From positions 4,650,001-4,714,000 of the forward strand of contig OZ242007.1 of assembly GCA_965204695.1 (NCBI GenBank): a DNA stretch of 64,000 nt, written 5' to 3'. Of the stretch, positions 10,501 through 19,493 are shown piece after piece. The number at the start of each line of letters is the position of its first letter. Positions within the stretch are counted from its first letter, which is position 1. The notes beneath the pieces were generated by a model. It worked only from the letters and a program-made list of their open reading frames with translations, was not told where the DNA came from and did no database searches. A program made the position numbers and the translations under genes. The stretch is from JAHEKD01 sp965204695 (lineage in GTDB: Bacteria; Pseudomonadota; Gammaproteobacteria; Arenicellales; JAHEKD01).

Positions 10501-11833
10501 TCAATCGGTCTTACCCGAAGGAGGTATGTTAGTTGATTACTTACAGTACTCCCATATTGATTTTACGACTGACTCTGAAGGCAAGATGCAGACTGAAGAA
10601 GAACAGTCCTTGTTGGCGGTGGTGGTTAAGGGAGATCAACCTCCTCAGTTAATTGGACTAGGATCAGTAGCCCAGGTCAGTGAAGCGATTGACACTTGGC
10701 GGGAAAATTTTGGAATATCAACATTATCGCATGAAGCGGGCCAATTACTACGAAAACGCCTTTGGACACCAATTGAAGAATTCATTAGTGATTCGAATTT
10801 GATTTTGGTGTCAACCGACGGAGTATTAGGTCGACTACCGATTGGGGCGTTACCGGGCAAAGAAGAGGGTCGTTATTTAATCGAAGACCATCGCTTAGTA
10901 ATGATTCCGGTGCCTCAATTATTACCGTCTTTAATAACAGAGAATGATAATTTATCAAAGGATTTGCTTCTTTTAGGTAACGTGAACTACGATGCCGAGC
11001 TGAATGAGTCTAATCAAGATAATAATATTCAACTTGCACAGGTCGTCGATAATGCAGGTTTCTCAGCATTGCCGGGTACAGCCGCCGAAGTTAAAGCAAT
11101 CGAAGCGTTATATCGTGAAACATCTAATGATCCTCAACAGGTTATTCTTGAAGCTGATTTAGCCACTGAAGGTCAATTTCGTGAGCTGGCGCCACACTAT
11201 AGTCAATTGCATTTGGCTACTCATGGTTTTTTTGCCCAGGCGGATAAAAAGTCGGCACTAGATACCGATAGCCGGGGTAAACGCGGACTGGGGCTAAGAG
11301 GTCTGTCTGCAAATGATCAGCAGTTACACGTGATTCAAGGTCATGATCCAGGGCTGTTGTCAGGCTTAGTGTTTGCCGGAGCGAATAATCGTTCCGGAGG
11401 AGAATCTGATGATGGGATATTAACGGCCCAGGAAATTGCCTTTTTACCTCTCGGTAATGTCGACACAGTAGTGTTATCGGCCTGTGAAACTGGATTAGGC
11501 GAAGTTGCAGGCGGTGAAGGGTTGCTTGGTATCCAGCGTGCATTCCAGGTTTCAGGTGTAAATTCAACCATTGCCAGTTACTGGAAAGTTCACGATAAGG
11601 TCACGCAGGAATTGATGAACAAGTTTTATCACAACCGCTGGGTTGAGGGGATGGGAATCCTGGATGCATTAAGGCAAGCGCAATTATGGTTGTTAAATAC
11701 AGATATCAGCAACAAAGGCTGGGGTGTCAGGGGTTTAAAGCGAAAAGATAAAGCAGAAGAAGAATCCAACCAACCGACCCGAACCTCACCAGAGTATTGG
11801 GGTGCCTTTGTCCTTTCTGGTGCTTGGCAGTAA
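7592..11833 (+). CDS. Giant exported TPR-CHAT protease
   Basis: This 1413-residue protein starts with a Sec signal peptide ending near SSLAQ. Residues about 45-840 are an almost unbroken array of about 19 tetratricopeptide repeats of 42 residues, recognisable by YEQSLEIRKKLLGE-type helices and HSEVA turns. A linker with a coiled-coil-like segment lies at about 860-970. The CHAT protease domain fills about 980-1413. The catalytic His is His1211 in HLATHGFF and the Cys is Cys1298 in LSACETGLGE; the GEGLLGIQRAF and WKVHD signatures are also present. The long repeat array is a protein-interaction solenoid. It lies 18 nt after the other TPR-CHAT gene and converges with a minus-strand pair downstream. 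The substrate is unknown. Confidence 0.88.
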   Translation: MKGIICSLFFFWIGSSLAQTQELLSTSEPQQQTDILIAQQQLLELDEQINQLGAEGHYEQAIELAEQVLELSKTIYGDEHSEVAFSLNTLALQYHNSGQYESAKPLYEQSLAMYRLTQGGDSLAAGWILYNLGQLHHYYFDEHEMALSLYQQSLEIRRKLLGNENLDVAQSLVKLGELHHDTGKFKEAQSYYQNGLEIRKKLLGENELSVAFVLNNLGVLHHYDLGEHETALPLYEQSLAIRKRLLGESHLEVVQSLNNLAKLHHDIGNFDKAQPYYEQSLELSKQLQGENHFHVAHSQRDLGVLFHDAGEYDKALTLYQQSLDTYENLLAGEQNLDVALIQHDKAGIHYYLREYELALPLYQQSLQTRRDLLEPDHLDLATSLRSLGLLFLETEQYKLAKPLFEESLQIRAKLFGESDPDVATSLINIGTLYHNMSDFEQAAQTYQQSLDIQVSNKNIEHSNYALTLRNLAGVYQNQGEYDQAQELYQQSLEIYKSQYGENSSEVAVTLTYLAGIHFALNSYTDSESFYLQSLEILKDLDHALAERTANNYSGLAAVYQATGNYRQAETLFEQSLEIYQQEFGSAHSGVASNLYSLGSLYLVMDDYARALPLLKQSLEIRKEIFGETHYDVADGLHNLAGLYHNMGDYKTAEAMMKESLKIYRDLFEEDHVSVADTLTSLAVLYLNQDKLEQAQPLLEASLKIRKKIYDDDHLDIGTSFYYLALLNHEKDNHSQALDFYTQSIEIQSKSLGDESLDIAESWNNLARLFRDTGEYQKAKPLYQQSYESYVSILGEQNLYVADNIYNQADLYNLSGATAEAEHHYQKSLDTVRQVIEQASPVQSERQQLATGKVMREDLDGYISFVVSNDLDPTPVIEELIRWKGATLVRQRAMRQAASDPEIANQFNTLQQLARQISSLTNSIPSDEMALANWQAQLADLNDTKESLEVELSRNSAAFREAKTIIGIENIQSVLPEGGMLVDYLQYSHIDFTTDSEGKMQTEEEQSLLAVVVKGDQPPQLIGLGSVAQVSEAIDTWRENFGISTLSHEAGQLLRKRLWTPIEEFISDSNLILVSTDGVLGRLPIGALPGKEEGRYLIEDHRLVMIPVPQLLPSLITENDNLSKDLLLLGNVNYDAELNESNQDNNIQLAQVVDNAGFSALPGTAAEVKAIEALYRETSNDPQQVILEADLATEGQFRELAPHYSQLHLATHGFFAQADKKSALDTDSRGKRGLGLRGLSANDQQLHVIQGHDPGLLSGLVFAGANNRSGGESDDGILTAQEIAFLPLGNVDTVVLSACETGLGEVAGGEGLLGIQRAFQVSGVNSTIASYWKVHDKVTQELMNKFYHNRWVEGMGILDALRQAQLWLLNTDISNKGWGVRGLKRKDKAEEESNQPTRTSPEYWGAFVLSGAWQ

Positions 11834-11853
11834 CCGAAATTTTATAGTAAAGG

Positions 11854-12561
11854 TCAAGCATCTTCTTCGTTGACTATTTCTTGGCTGATTGTTTCTAATT
11901 GTCCATTTCTTAGTTCTTTGATTACTTTCAAAAAATGGTTGTTGTCTTCAATCCAATCCTGGCTTTCCTGGCGTATAAGTTTAAGTTCATTGCCCTCGAA
12001 CCGGAAAGTTAATTCTTCATAGATTGAACCCATTCTTCCGCCCATCCAGAAACTGGTGATTGTTTTGGTATTAGGGTCTGCATAAGGGCTGACAAGTTGG
12101 CTAAGTTGCTCATGATATTCAAATTGGCCTGATTGCGGATTAAACAACCAATAGTTATAACTGGTATTACCAGTGGCTCCCCACGAGGAAATAAGGCTTA
12201 TATCCTGATAAACATCAAAATTGACATCTTCAACAGCAAAATAAAAATCAAAGTCGGCAAGTGGAATGGGTTGGGAAACTTTTAATGTTTGAATAACGCC
12301 GTTTGATTGCGAGGTAGAAATGTCAATTTGCTCAATAGTTGGATCCACAGATTCTCCTGTAGTTAGATCAGCGTTGCGGTTTACATCCAGAGTGAAAAAA
12401 TAAGAGGGTAATTGTTCATGGATCTTATATTCAAGACTAACAGGTTGCTTGTTTTGGGTGTTTTTTAATAGATCAGATAATGTTTCAGATGCTCCAACAA
12501 ACCGTCCCGGAAATAAACAGATGGCTAATAGTAAAAAATTTATTGCTTGGAGTTGTTTCAT
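11854..12561 (-). CDS. Exported hypothetical protein downstream of WD40-caspase
   Basis: The product is 235 residues with a signal peptide ending near VGASE. No domain is recognised. The chain is rich in aromatic and acidic residues and strand-like stretches such as FDFYFAVEDVNFDVYQ. It starts 24 nt after the stop of the WD40-caspase gene on the same strand, so it is very likely the second gene of that operon and a periplasmic partner, inhibitor or substrate of the caspase. That role is inferred from position only. Confidence 0.55.
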   Translation of the reverse strand: MKQLQAINFLLLAICLFPGRFVGASETLSDLLKNTQNKQPVSLEYKIHEQLPSYFFTLDVNRNADLTTGESVDPTIEQIDISTSQSNGVIQTLKVSQPIPLADFDFYFAVEDVNFDVYQDISLISSWGATGNTSYNYWLFNPQSGQFEYHEQLSQLVSPYADPNTKTITSFWMGGRMGSIYEELTFRFEGNELKLIRQESQDWIEDNNHFLKVIKELRNGQLETISQEIVNEEDA

Positions 12562-12585
12562 TTTAATGCCTCGTATTACTCTATA

Positions 12586-15500
12586 TTATTGCTTGTCATC
12601 AATGTGGCTAATCACGATATCTTTGCTTTTGTTGGTGAAATCAAACAGGGCGGGTTGTTGATATTTTTGTTGCTTAACAGAAGGTTGATGAGCGCTAATG
12701 ACGCTAAAGCCACGTATTTCACCGGTTTTGATTTGTTGGTGTAAAACTGGAACCTGATTCATACCGAAGTTTAACCACTCACCTAACATTATGGAATCAT
12801 CCGTGGGGGAATGATCCGCCAAGTTTTTTTCGATGCCTTGTTGGATTAAGGAATAGGTCAGCAAGCCGTGTTGTAACAAATCAACTTCAAGCGCAAAATC
12901 ATCCGCCTGACTGGCTGTTAATATTCTGATTCCTTTATCATAGGCTAATTGGCCTAATCCGCTGTTTCCCATTGGCCCGGGTTTAAATTCCTCGTTTTCA
13001 ACCACTGCTGCGGAATGACAAGCATCGATCAATAGTGCCAGATTACCAGCGTCTATGTCTCTTAACCAAAAAGCCAACTCATCCGTTGAGATCGAATTCC
13101 GCAATAATGATTCAGTAATCGATTTATCTGTGCCTGGCCCTATATCGTGTGGTAGCAAATAGAATATACCTTGATCATCAACATAGCCGTGCCCTGAGAA
13201 AGAAATAATAATCAAGTCCTCAAGATTGGCTGTTTGCAACTTATCAAAAATAGGCATGTTCTGGTTTGTTTTGTTTTCTGAGTTCTGACCAGTCAGGGCT
13301 AGTAAGGTGGACTTTAATTTTTCTTTTGTGGCATTGTTGTACAAAAGCTTTTGTTGATTTTGAATAGATTCAAATTCTGAAATCAATGGAATCTGGATGA
13401 TTTCATCATATTCGTTTAGGTTTGATAGTTGCTGAAATAAACTTTGCTGAATTTTTCTGGCGTCATTGGCAGCGAATTGTAGATTCCAGGCAGGGTTTTG
13501 GTAGGCATTCACTCCCATACTTATCAAGTATGCTTTTCTTAAGCGAGGTGGCGAATCTCCAACTCGATTAAAAATTCTGCTGCTGGTTGCGCTTTTCACC
13601 CTGTCTTTGTTAAATGCGTAAGCGGTGAATTTTATATTTTGATTATTTCTTCCGCCGGGTATTCGAATGTGATCAAATTGAACGAGTTTACGAGTGTCAC
13701 CCTCAATCTTAATTTCGTGCTGTTTGCGCCACAGACGCAGATTATTTCTGCCGCTAGAGCTTGGTTGTAACGATTCAATTTTTGGTGTTTGTGCAACTAG
13801 CTGACCATCACGAAAAAGACGTAAATCATAAACACCCGAATCTAGCACAACCGGGCCATTAACACGATCAAATTCTTCTGTAGTATTAGCGATTTCTATG
13901 ATGACACTAACATTATCTGATTGATCGCTATCCTGGATGACATCCACTATTTCCACTTTGGGTTGAACTCGATTTAACTCGGCAACAGATCTGATTGAAG
14001 GAAATTTCTCCCCGGCTAACAGGCGAGGGAGTAAACGTGGTTGGTAGTATTCACGGATAAAAATTTCAACTGGGAGAGGTTTAAAAGGGGCATCGGGCAT
14101 GATCCAATGCAAGTCGTTATTTTCGTCTAGAGAGTTTGTATCAAACCGCCCATCTGGAGTCAGAACAACCCAACTATCTTCATCAAATGATATTAAAGTT
14201 ATCAGCAGTTCACCTGTATTTGTTCGCCAAAGTTTAATTGTCCCGTCTGCACTCGCACTAAACAGAGTATCTCCGTCTTTGCTGAAAATAACTGAGTTGA
14301 CTCGGTCAGAATGGCCACTCAAAGTATGAATTTCTTCGCCCGTAATAACATTAACCAACTTAATGGTTTGATCGCCTCCACCACTGGCTATGGTTTTTCC
14401 ATCCGGGCTGAATGCAATAGAGTCAGAACCCCAGGTTGTATGTACTTTGTAAGATCTTAATTCCTGTCCTGATTCAACGTCCCATAAATTGATTAAACCG
14501 TCCCAACTGCTGCTTGCCAGAATACTTCCATCCGGACTAAACGTTATTGATTTGATTTTGAAATCACGAACACGGCCCGAGAGAAGCACAGCTCCAGTTA
14601 TAGCGTCCAGTAGTTTTACTGTGCCATATTCAGTGGCTATGGCGATTTTCGATCCGTCCGGGCTATAAGCAGTGGCAGTAATGACTCTTGAACTAAATTC
14701 CTCGTCTATTGATTGCAACATCTGACCCGATTGAATTTGCCAAATTTTGGTCGAAGCGTCTAATCCACCGCTGACTAACTCATCGCCAGAGGGAGAAAAA
14801 GATAAAGATGAAACTTCATTGTTGTGCCCTGTGAATGTTTGCACGGTATGTTCATCAGAAGTATTCCAGAATTTAATCGTTTGATCTCGACTACCGCTAG
14901 CTAGCAAGTTCGAATTAGACGGACTGAAATCAACGGACATTACCGCGTCTTCATGTTCTGAATAGCTAATCACTCTCTGTCCGGTTTCAAGGTTCCATAA
15001 ATTGATAGCACTATTATCATGGCCTGAAACAATATATTTACCATCACTGCTTAGGCTGGCTGAATTGATGGCTGAAGCTCGTCCTTGTAAAGTCGAGAAC
15101 AAATCTGGTTGAGCATCCTTTTCTTTACCGAACAATGAGCTGATGGATAAATCTTTTGTTGTATTCCATAGCCTGATAGTTTTGTCACCGCTGCCACTGG
15201 CTATAGTTAAATCATCAGGGCTTAAAGCAACACTATTGACATGATCAGTATGTCCGTCAAATTGTTGAATTAACTGTCCGGTTTTAACATTCCACAATTT
15301 GACGGTGTTATCCCAACTGCCACTGGCAAGGAAATTTCCATTACTGCTAAAAGCAAGAGAGGTCACCAAGTAATCATGACCGTTGAAAATATTAATCTGT
15401 GTTGACGAGTTAATATCCCATAGCTTTATCAGACCGTCCCAACCACCAGTTGCAACAATGGGATTGGAGGGACTAAAGGCTACAGTTGAAATACCTTCAA

Positions 15501-16179
15501 GTGTATCTTTAGTGTGCTGCGTATTAATACTTGTGATTTCGGTGCCAGTAGCCAACTCCCAAATACGTAAATGATTATCCCGTCCGCCGCTGGCAAGCAA
15601 TCGACCGTCAGAATTAAATGAAACTGATGTTGCTTGCTGACTCATTGAGTACTGTTTTGTTTGTGTTTTAATATTCCATATGACCAGATCGTCAGCAGTT
15701 GAATAGTGTGCAATGGCTACTAAATCGCCTTTAGGACTGAATGCTAATGAAGACAGATTACTTTCATCTGGATTGCTGTATGGAAGTTCCTTTACTGGTT
15801 TTCCGGAGGCAATGTCCCAAATAATTACTTTTCCCAGTCCGGAACTTGCTACTGTTTTACCATCCGGACTAAAAGCAATGTGATTATCTCCTGTAAATCC
15901 GCCGTATCTTATAGAGTTTAATTCGCGGCCACTTTTGATATCCCAGATAATTAATTTCTCAATACTGGTGCTGGCTAAGAGCCTGCCATCTGGACTAAAA
16001 GCAACAGATCTGATTTTCCCGGAATGTCCAGTTTGTACGACTAAGCGAGGAGCAGGGTCATTTGTTGAGAGTGATTGAGACTCTTTGTTTTCTGCTTTGG
16101 TAAGACCTGTAAATAATACGACTACCAGCATCAGTGATAATGGTATTGATTTGGTTAAAAAGTTATTTAAATGATTCAC
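12586..16179 (-). CDS. Exported WD40-repeat caspase (peptidase C14)
   Basis: This 1197-residue protein starts with a signal peptide ending near LTKAE. Residues about 45-680 contain 14 WD40 repeats with the SFSPDG...LASGS...IKLWD pattern, enough for two seven-bladed propellers. A spacer at about 700-880 is followed by a caspase p20-like domain at about 890-1150. The dyad is visible as His997 in SFSGHGYVDD and Cys1054 in LIDACHSA. WD40-caspases are known in cyanobacteria, planctomycetes and other bacteria; the propellers are thought to sense or recruit partners. Here the signal peptide implies a periplasmic or secreted protease. It leads an operon with the 235-residue exported protein and is divergent from the phospholipase D gene. 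Confidence 0.85.
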   Translation of the reverse strand: MNHLNNFLTKSIPLSLMLVVVLFTGLTKAENKESQSLSTNDPAPRLVVQTGHSGKIRSVAFSPDGRLLASTSIEKLIIWDIKSGRELNSIRYGGFTGDNHIAFSPDGKTVASSGLGKVIIWDIASGKPVKELPYSNPDESNLSSLAFSPKGDLVAIAHYSTADDLVIWNIKTQTKQYSMSQQATSVSFNSDGRLLASGGRDNHLRIWELATGTEITSINTQHTKDTLEGISTVAFSPSNPIVATGGWDGLIKLWDINSSTQINIFNGHDYLVTSLAFSSNGNFLASGSWDNTVKLWNVKTGQLIQQFDGHTDHVNSVALSPDDLTIASGSGDKTIRLWNTTKDLSISSLFGKEKDAQPDLFSTLQGRASAINSASLSSDGKYIVSGHDNSAINLWNLETGQRVISYSEHEDAVMSVDFSPSNSNLLASGSRDQTIKFWNTSDEHTVQTFTGHNNEVSSLSFSPSGDELVSGGLDASTKIWQIQSGQMLQSIDEEFSSRVITATAYSPDGSKIAIATEYGTVKLLDAITGAVLLSGRVRDFKIKSITFSPDGSILASSSWDGLINLWDVESGQELRSYKVHTTWGSDSIAFSPDGKTIASGGGDQTIKLVNVITGEEIHTLSGHSDRVNSVIFSKDGDTLFSASADGTIKLWRTNTGELLITLISFDEDSWVVLTPDGRFDTNSLDENNDLHWIMPDAPFKPLPVEIFIREYYQPRLLPRLLAGEKFPSIRSVAELNRVQPKVEIVDVIQDSDQSDNVSVIIEIANTTEEFDRVNGPVVLDSGVYDLRLFRDGQLVAQTPKIESLQPSSSGRNNLRLWRKQHEIKIEGDTRKLVQFDHIRIPGGRNNQNIKFTAYAFNKDRVKSATSSRIFNRVGDSPPRLRKAYLISMGVNAYQNPAWNLQFAANDARKIQQSLFQQLSNLNEYDEIIQIPLISEFESIQNQQKLLYNNATKEKLKSTLLALTGQNSENKTNQNMPIFDKLQTANLEDLIIISFSGHGYVDDQGIFYLLPHDIGPGTDKSITESLLRNSISTDELAFWLRDIDAGNLALLIDACHSAAVVENEEFKPGPMGNSGLGQLAYDKGIRILTASQADDFALEVDLLQHGLLTYSLIQQGIEKNLADHSPTDDSIMLGEWLNFGMNQVPVLHQQIKTGEIRGFSVISAHQPSVKQQKYQQPALFDFTNKSKDIVISHIDDKQ

Positions 16180-16350
16180 CCTATTGAGCTAACCCAGTAA
16201 ATTATTTTTTTAGCATCTTAACACTACCGTTAAGGCTTGGTTTGTATGAATAGTTACTAAGATTTAATGATTAGTTATTGACCTAAGGCAGTGAAACTTA
16301 ATTCAATGGTTGAACTATGTGATTGAATATCTTAAAGTTTTGACCACGAT
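16180..16350. promoter_or_regulatory. Divergent intergenic region with small palindrome
   Basis: This 171-bp AT-rich gap separates two divergent genes and must hold both promoters. CTTAAC (16217-16222) and GTTAAG (16229-16234) form a 6-bp perfect inverted repeat with a 6-nt loop, a possible operator. No convincing -35/-10 pair could be assigned. Confidence 0.35.
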
Positions 16351-17961
16351 ATGATGATGAGTAGATCAATGAGGGGAAAAAAACAACTTCTTTTAGTTTG
16401 CAATGTTATTGCAATCCTTTTATTACAGGCCTGTACATCGATTCCCTTGACCAAACCGTCGGAGCTTTCCAAGTCCTATGTAATCACTGATGTAAAAGAT
16501 ACCGCTCTTGGACAACAATTTTCTCAGTATCAGCACAAGGCTGAAAAAGACACGGGTATTTTATTATTAGATAAAGGTGAAGAATCACTGCTCTTTAGAG
16601 CAGCGCTTGTTGAGAAAGCAGAGAAAAGTATTGATATTCAGACTTTCATCTGGTCACCCGATAATGTCGGAACGCTGGCAGCAGAACGGTTGCTTAGGGC
16701 GGCGAATCGAGGTGTAAGAATCAGAGTGATTGTAGATGATTTCCCCCTTAGTGTTAAGCGCAAATACCTGCAACATTTGGATGCGCACCCGAATGTAGAG
16801 ATTCGGATTTATAATGCGCTGGCCGATCCAGGAGCGTCTTTGATAAAGAAAGTGGGCGGGATGTTAGGTAGCTGGAGCCTTAAACATCGACGTATGCATA
16901 ACAAACTAGTTACGTTTGATAACAGTGTCGCTATCATTGGTGGACGGAATATCGCTGATGAATATTATGATATGAATAAAAAATACAACTTCCGTGATCG
17001 CGATATATTGATTGTAGGTAAAACCGTTCCGGAGTTTTCATCCGGGTTTGATCAATACTGGAATAGTGAATGGGTTTATCCAATCAGCAGAGAAGATGAT
17101 TTGGCAAATGACTTAACTGCTGAAGAGCAACGCAATAAATACTATGAAGTCTTAAAAGCATATTCCCAAAATAAAGAAAATTTTCCTGAGCGTTTTTATG
17201 AGAGCCTGGAACGTCATCATGTACTTATTGATGATTTGTCCTCACAGTTGATTTGGACCGACGCAATGGTGGTTCAGGATTTGCCCGGTAAGAACGAGCA
17301 ATTGGGAACGCTCAAGGGCTTGGGTGAGAGCGGTAAGCAATTAGCTGAACTGATGGAAAAGGCACAGTCAAAAATACTCATCGAAACTCCCTACCTGGTG
17401 TTAAGTAAGGAAATGTTGGGTTTTTTTGATCGTGCCGCTGATCGAAATGTTGATATTGAGATTCTAACGAATTCACTAACCAGCACGGATAATATTGCGG
17501 CTTTCAGCGGCTATTCTGAGAGACGCTCAGATCTACTAAAAAAGGGAATAAAGTTACGTGAACTGCGTCCTGATCCTGATATAGAAAAGACTCTAATCTA
17601 TAGATATAAGCTTATCGAAAATGATCCACATTTTAGTTTGCACGCAAAAACAGCAGTATTTGATCGAAGGTGGGTATTTATCGGCTCTTTTAATCTTGAT
17701 CCACGTTCTACACATTTAAATACTGAGTTAGGTCTAGTGATAGACAGCCCCGAATTTGCTGAATTAATTTCCAAAATTATCGAACAAGACATGAATCAGA
17801 AAAACAGTTGGTGGGTTGAATTAGATGAGAAAAATCGATTGCTGTGGAGCACTGAAATCAATGGCAAGACTGAGACCTCAAATTCTGAACCGGGAAAAAG
17901 CTTCTCTAAAAAAATAAAAATTAAATTTTTACAGATATTGCCAATCGAATCGATTTTATAA
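16351..17961 (+). CDS. Phospholipase D / cardiolipin synthase C-like lipoprotein
   Basis: The 536-residue product has a lipoprotein signal (lipobox LLQAC). Two HKD catalytic motifs are complete: HNKLVTFD with His183, followed by IIGGRN, and HAKTAVFD with His431, followed by IGSFNLDPRS. The layout matches the ClsC/YmdC branch of the phospholipase D superfamily, which makes cardiolipin by phosphatidyl transfer; hydrolytic phospholipase D activity is the alternative. The family is usually near 480-520 residues, so length is normal. Several in-frame ATGs cluster at the start (16351, 16354, 16372), and the true start is uncertain. It is divergent from the WD40-caspase and convergent with the hydrolase gene 12 nt downstream. 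Lipidation places it in the envelope. Confidence 0.82.
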   Translation: MMMSRSMRGKKQLLLVCNVIAILLLQACTSIPLTKPSELSKSYVITDVKDTALGQQFSQYQHKAEKDTGILLLDKGEESLLFRAALVEKAEKSIDIQTFIWSPDNVGTLAAERLLRAANRGVRIRVIVDDFPLSVKRKYLQHLDAHPNVEIRIYNALADPGASLIKKVGGMLGSWSLKHRRMHNKLVTFDNSVAIIGGRNIADEYYDMNKKYNFRDRDILIVGKTVPEFSSGFDQYWNSEWVYPISREDDLANDLTAEEQRNKYYEVLKAYSQNKENFPERFYESLERHHVLIDDLSSQLIWTDAMVVQDLPGKNEQLGTLKGLGESGKQLAELMEKAQSKILIETPYLVLSKEMLGFFDRAADRNVDIEILTNSLTSTDNIAAFSGYSERRSDLLKKGIKLRELRPDPDIEKTLIYRYKLIENDPHFSLHAKTAVFDRRWVFIGSFNLDPRSTHLNTELGLVIDSPEFAELISKIIEQDMNQKNSWWVELDEKNRLLWSTEINGKTETSNSEPGKSFSKKIKIKFLQILPIESIL

Positions 17962-17973
17962 CTGGTGTAGTTA

Positions 17974-19356
17974 CTAATTACTGACTATTTGCCAGTATTT
18001 TATATTTCCCAAGATTTGACTGTTTAAACCGCGTACATCCGGCTTTTTACCCTGTAGTAGACCCTTGAGGTCACGGATCACCCTTTGTTTAGTCGCATAA
18101 TAAGAGTGATTTTCCGGCAAGCTCCAGGGAGAGACCTCAATTTCGCTGGCATCAACTGTGTCCACGCCCGGGAGCAAGGGCAATGGTTCCCCTAGACGTG
18201 CGGTAATAGATTGCCGGACTAATCTTGATGCGTACAAGGCCAAATCTTTTTGAGAGGTGTATAAAGTCCAACTATTGGCAATGGGTTGAACGTCTTGTGC
18301 CATTTGTTCAGTAAACGTTTGAGCATCAAAATCCGGGGCAGCTAAAATGATATTCTCAAACAGAGGTGACTCAAATTCTTCACGCAGCGCAATTCTATGA
18401 ATCGCACGTAGCAAGGCTTGACTGCCCATGCTGTGTGCAACTAGATGCAATTTTCCGAAAGTTTTATTTTCAACTAAATCAATAAGCAACTGATCCAGAT
18501 GTGCGGCACTCCATTCAGCATCTTCCCGATCGGAAAAATAACTGGTAAGACGGCCATCAGAGGGCCAGGAATACAGCATTGTGATTCCCGGGAAGCCTAG
18601 ATCAACAGATATTTGAGCCGTCCTTAATGCTGCATTTTCAAATGTTACATTATATCCATGCACAAATAACAAAAGATCATTTGAGTTTGTCTGCTGGTTT
18701 GAGGAAATGGTTTCCTTGATAGATTCAATAAGCAAATCCCATTTCAATAATTCAAGGCTATGCAGCTCAAAGTGATGCTTAGGGTTACTAAATGCTGCTA
18801 ATAATGGTAATTCCAGTTCACCGGGTTGATGTGATGCTGGAACTGAAACATCACAGTAGCCGTAATTCAATTTCCCTTGAGTGCTTGATCGAATACCATT
18901 AAATACTAATTTGGGCTGACGTTGCTCTGGTTGGGCTTGCCGATCAGTGGCGAAATAAATTCTTTTAATAGCGATGCCGCTGTTTTGATTAGTCTGATCA
19001 CTTCCTCTTTTTGTGATTTTAATTTCTTCTAAAGGAGCATTAAAAACAAACTCGACCACATCTGCAATTGTAGTTATGTTTTCTATTTTCTCCAATTTTC
19101 GACCATAAGCATCACACGCTAATGCAACAAGTCGGTAAATATCCATTTGATCTGCTAGTAAATCACGTTGTAAAGCTGTGTTTTGATTGATTTCTGACTC
19201 ATCAACCCCAAACTGTTCCGCAGCCAGTTTAGTTACAATTGCACTGATATCTTCTTTGTTTGGTGAGTTATGGGTCGTTGCGTTGGCCGTGTAGATTGTT
19301 ATGGCCAACAAAGCAAAAAGTAACGAAAAAAGAACTTGAACAAATCTTGCCTTCAT
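17974..19356 (-). CDS. Exported alpha/beta hydrolase (DUF900) with degenerate carrier-protein domain
   Basis: The product is 460 residues with a signal peptide ending near YTANA. Residues about 35-105 resemble an acyl carrier protein fold (EQFGVDESEIN, then LLADQMDIYRLVAL). The serine that would carry phosphopantetheine (DSLD motif) is replaced by glutamine (DQMD). Residues about 140-400 form a DUF900-type alpha/beta hydrolase with the oxyanion strand LLFVHGYNVTF and the nucleophile elbow AHSMGSQ (Ser309). DUF900 proteins are serine esterase-like; the substrate is unknown. A carrier-like fold that cannot be phosphopantetheinylated in an exported protein probably acts as a binding module. It is divergent from the caspase gene. 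Confidence 0.75.
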   Translation of the reverse strand: MKARFVQVLFSLLFALLAITIYTANATTHNSPNKEDISAIVTKLAAEQFGVDESEINQNTALQRDLLADQMDIYRLVALACDAYGRKLEKIENITTIADVVEFVFNAPLEEIKITKRGSDQTNQNSGIAIKRIYFATDRQAQPEQRQPKLVFNGIRSSTQGKLNYGYCDVSVPASHQPGELELPLLAAFSNPKHHFELHSLELLKWDLLIESIKETISSNQQTNSNDLLLFVHGYNVTFENAALRTAQISVDLGFPGITMLYSWPSDGRLTSYFSDREDAEWSAAHLDQLLIDLVENKTFGKLHLVAHSMGSQALLRAIHRIALREEFESPLFENIILAAPDFDAQTFTEQMAQDVQPIANSWTLYTSQKDLALYASRLVRQSITARLGEPLPLLPGVDTVDASEIEVSPWSLPENHSYYATKQRVIRDLKGLLQGKKPDVRGLNSQILGNIKYWQIVSN

Positions 19357-19493
19357 GTTGTGTCAATTATACTATGGTAAATATTAGTACATGATTAACA
19401 GTACTGTTTACTATTTCAGGGGTGCTGCAATCTGTTTTTAGTGATTGTAAAGCAATAATCGAACACTTAACTAGGTAAAATTATAAAAGATTC

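Noticed and set aside
11217..11571. Two overlapping antisense frames inside the CHAT domain
   Set aside because: They are shadows of a strongly conserved coding region with clear catalytic motifs on the plus strand.
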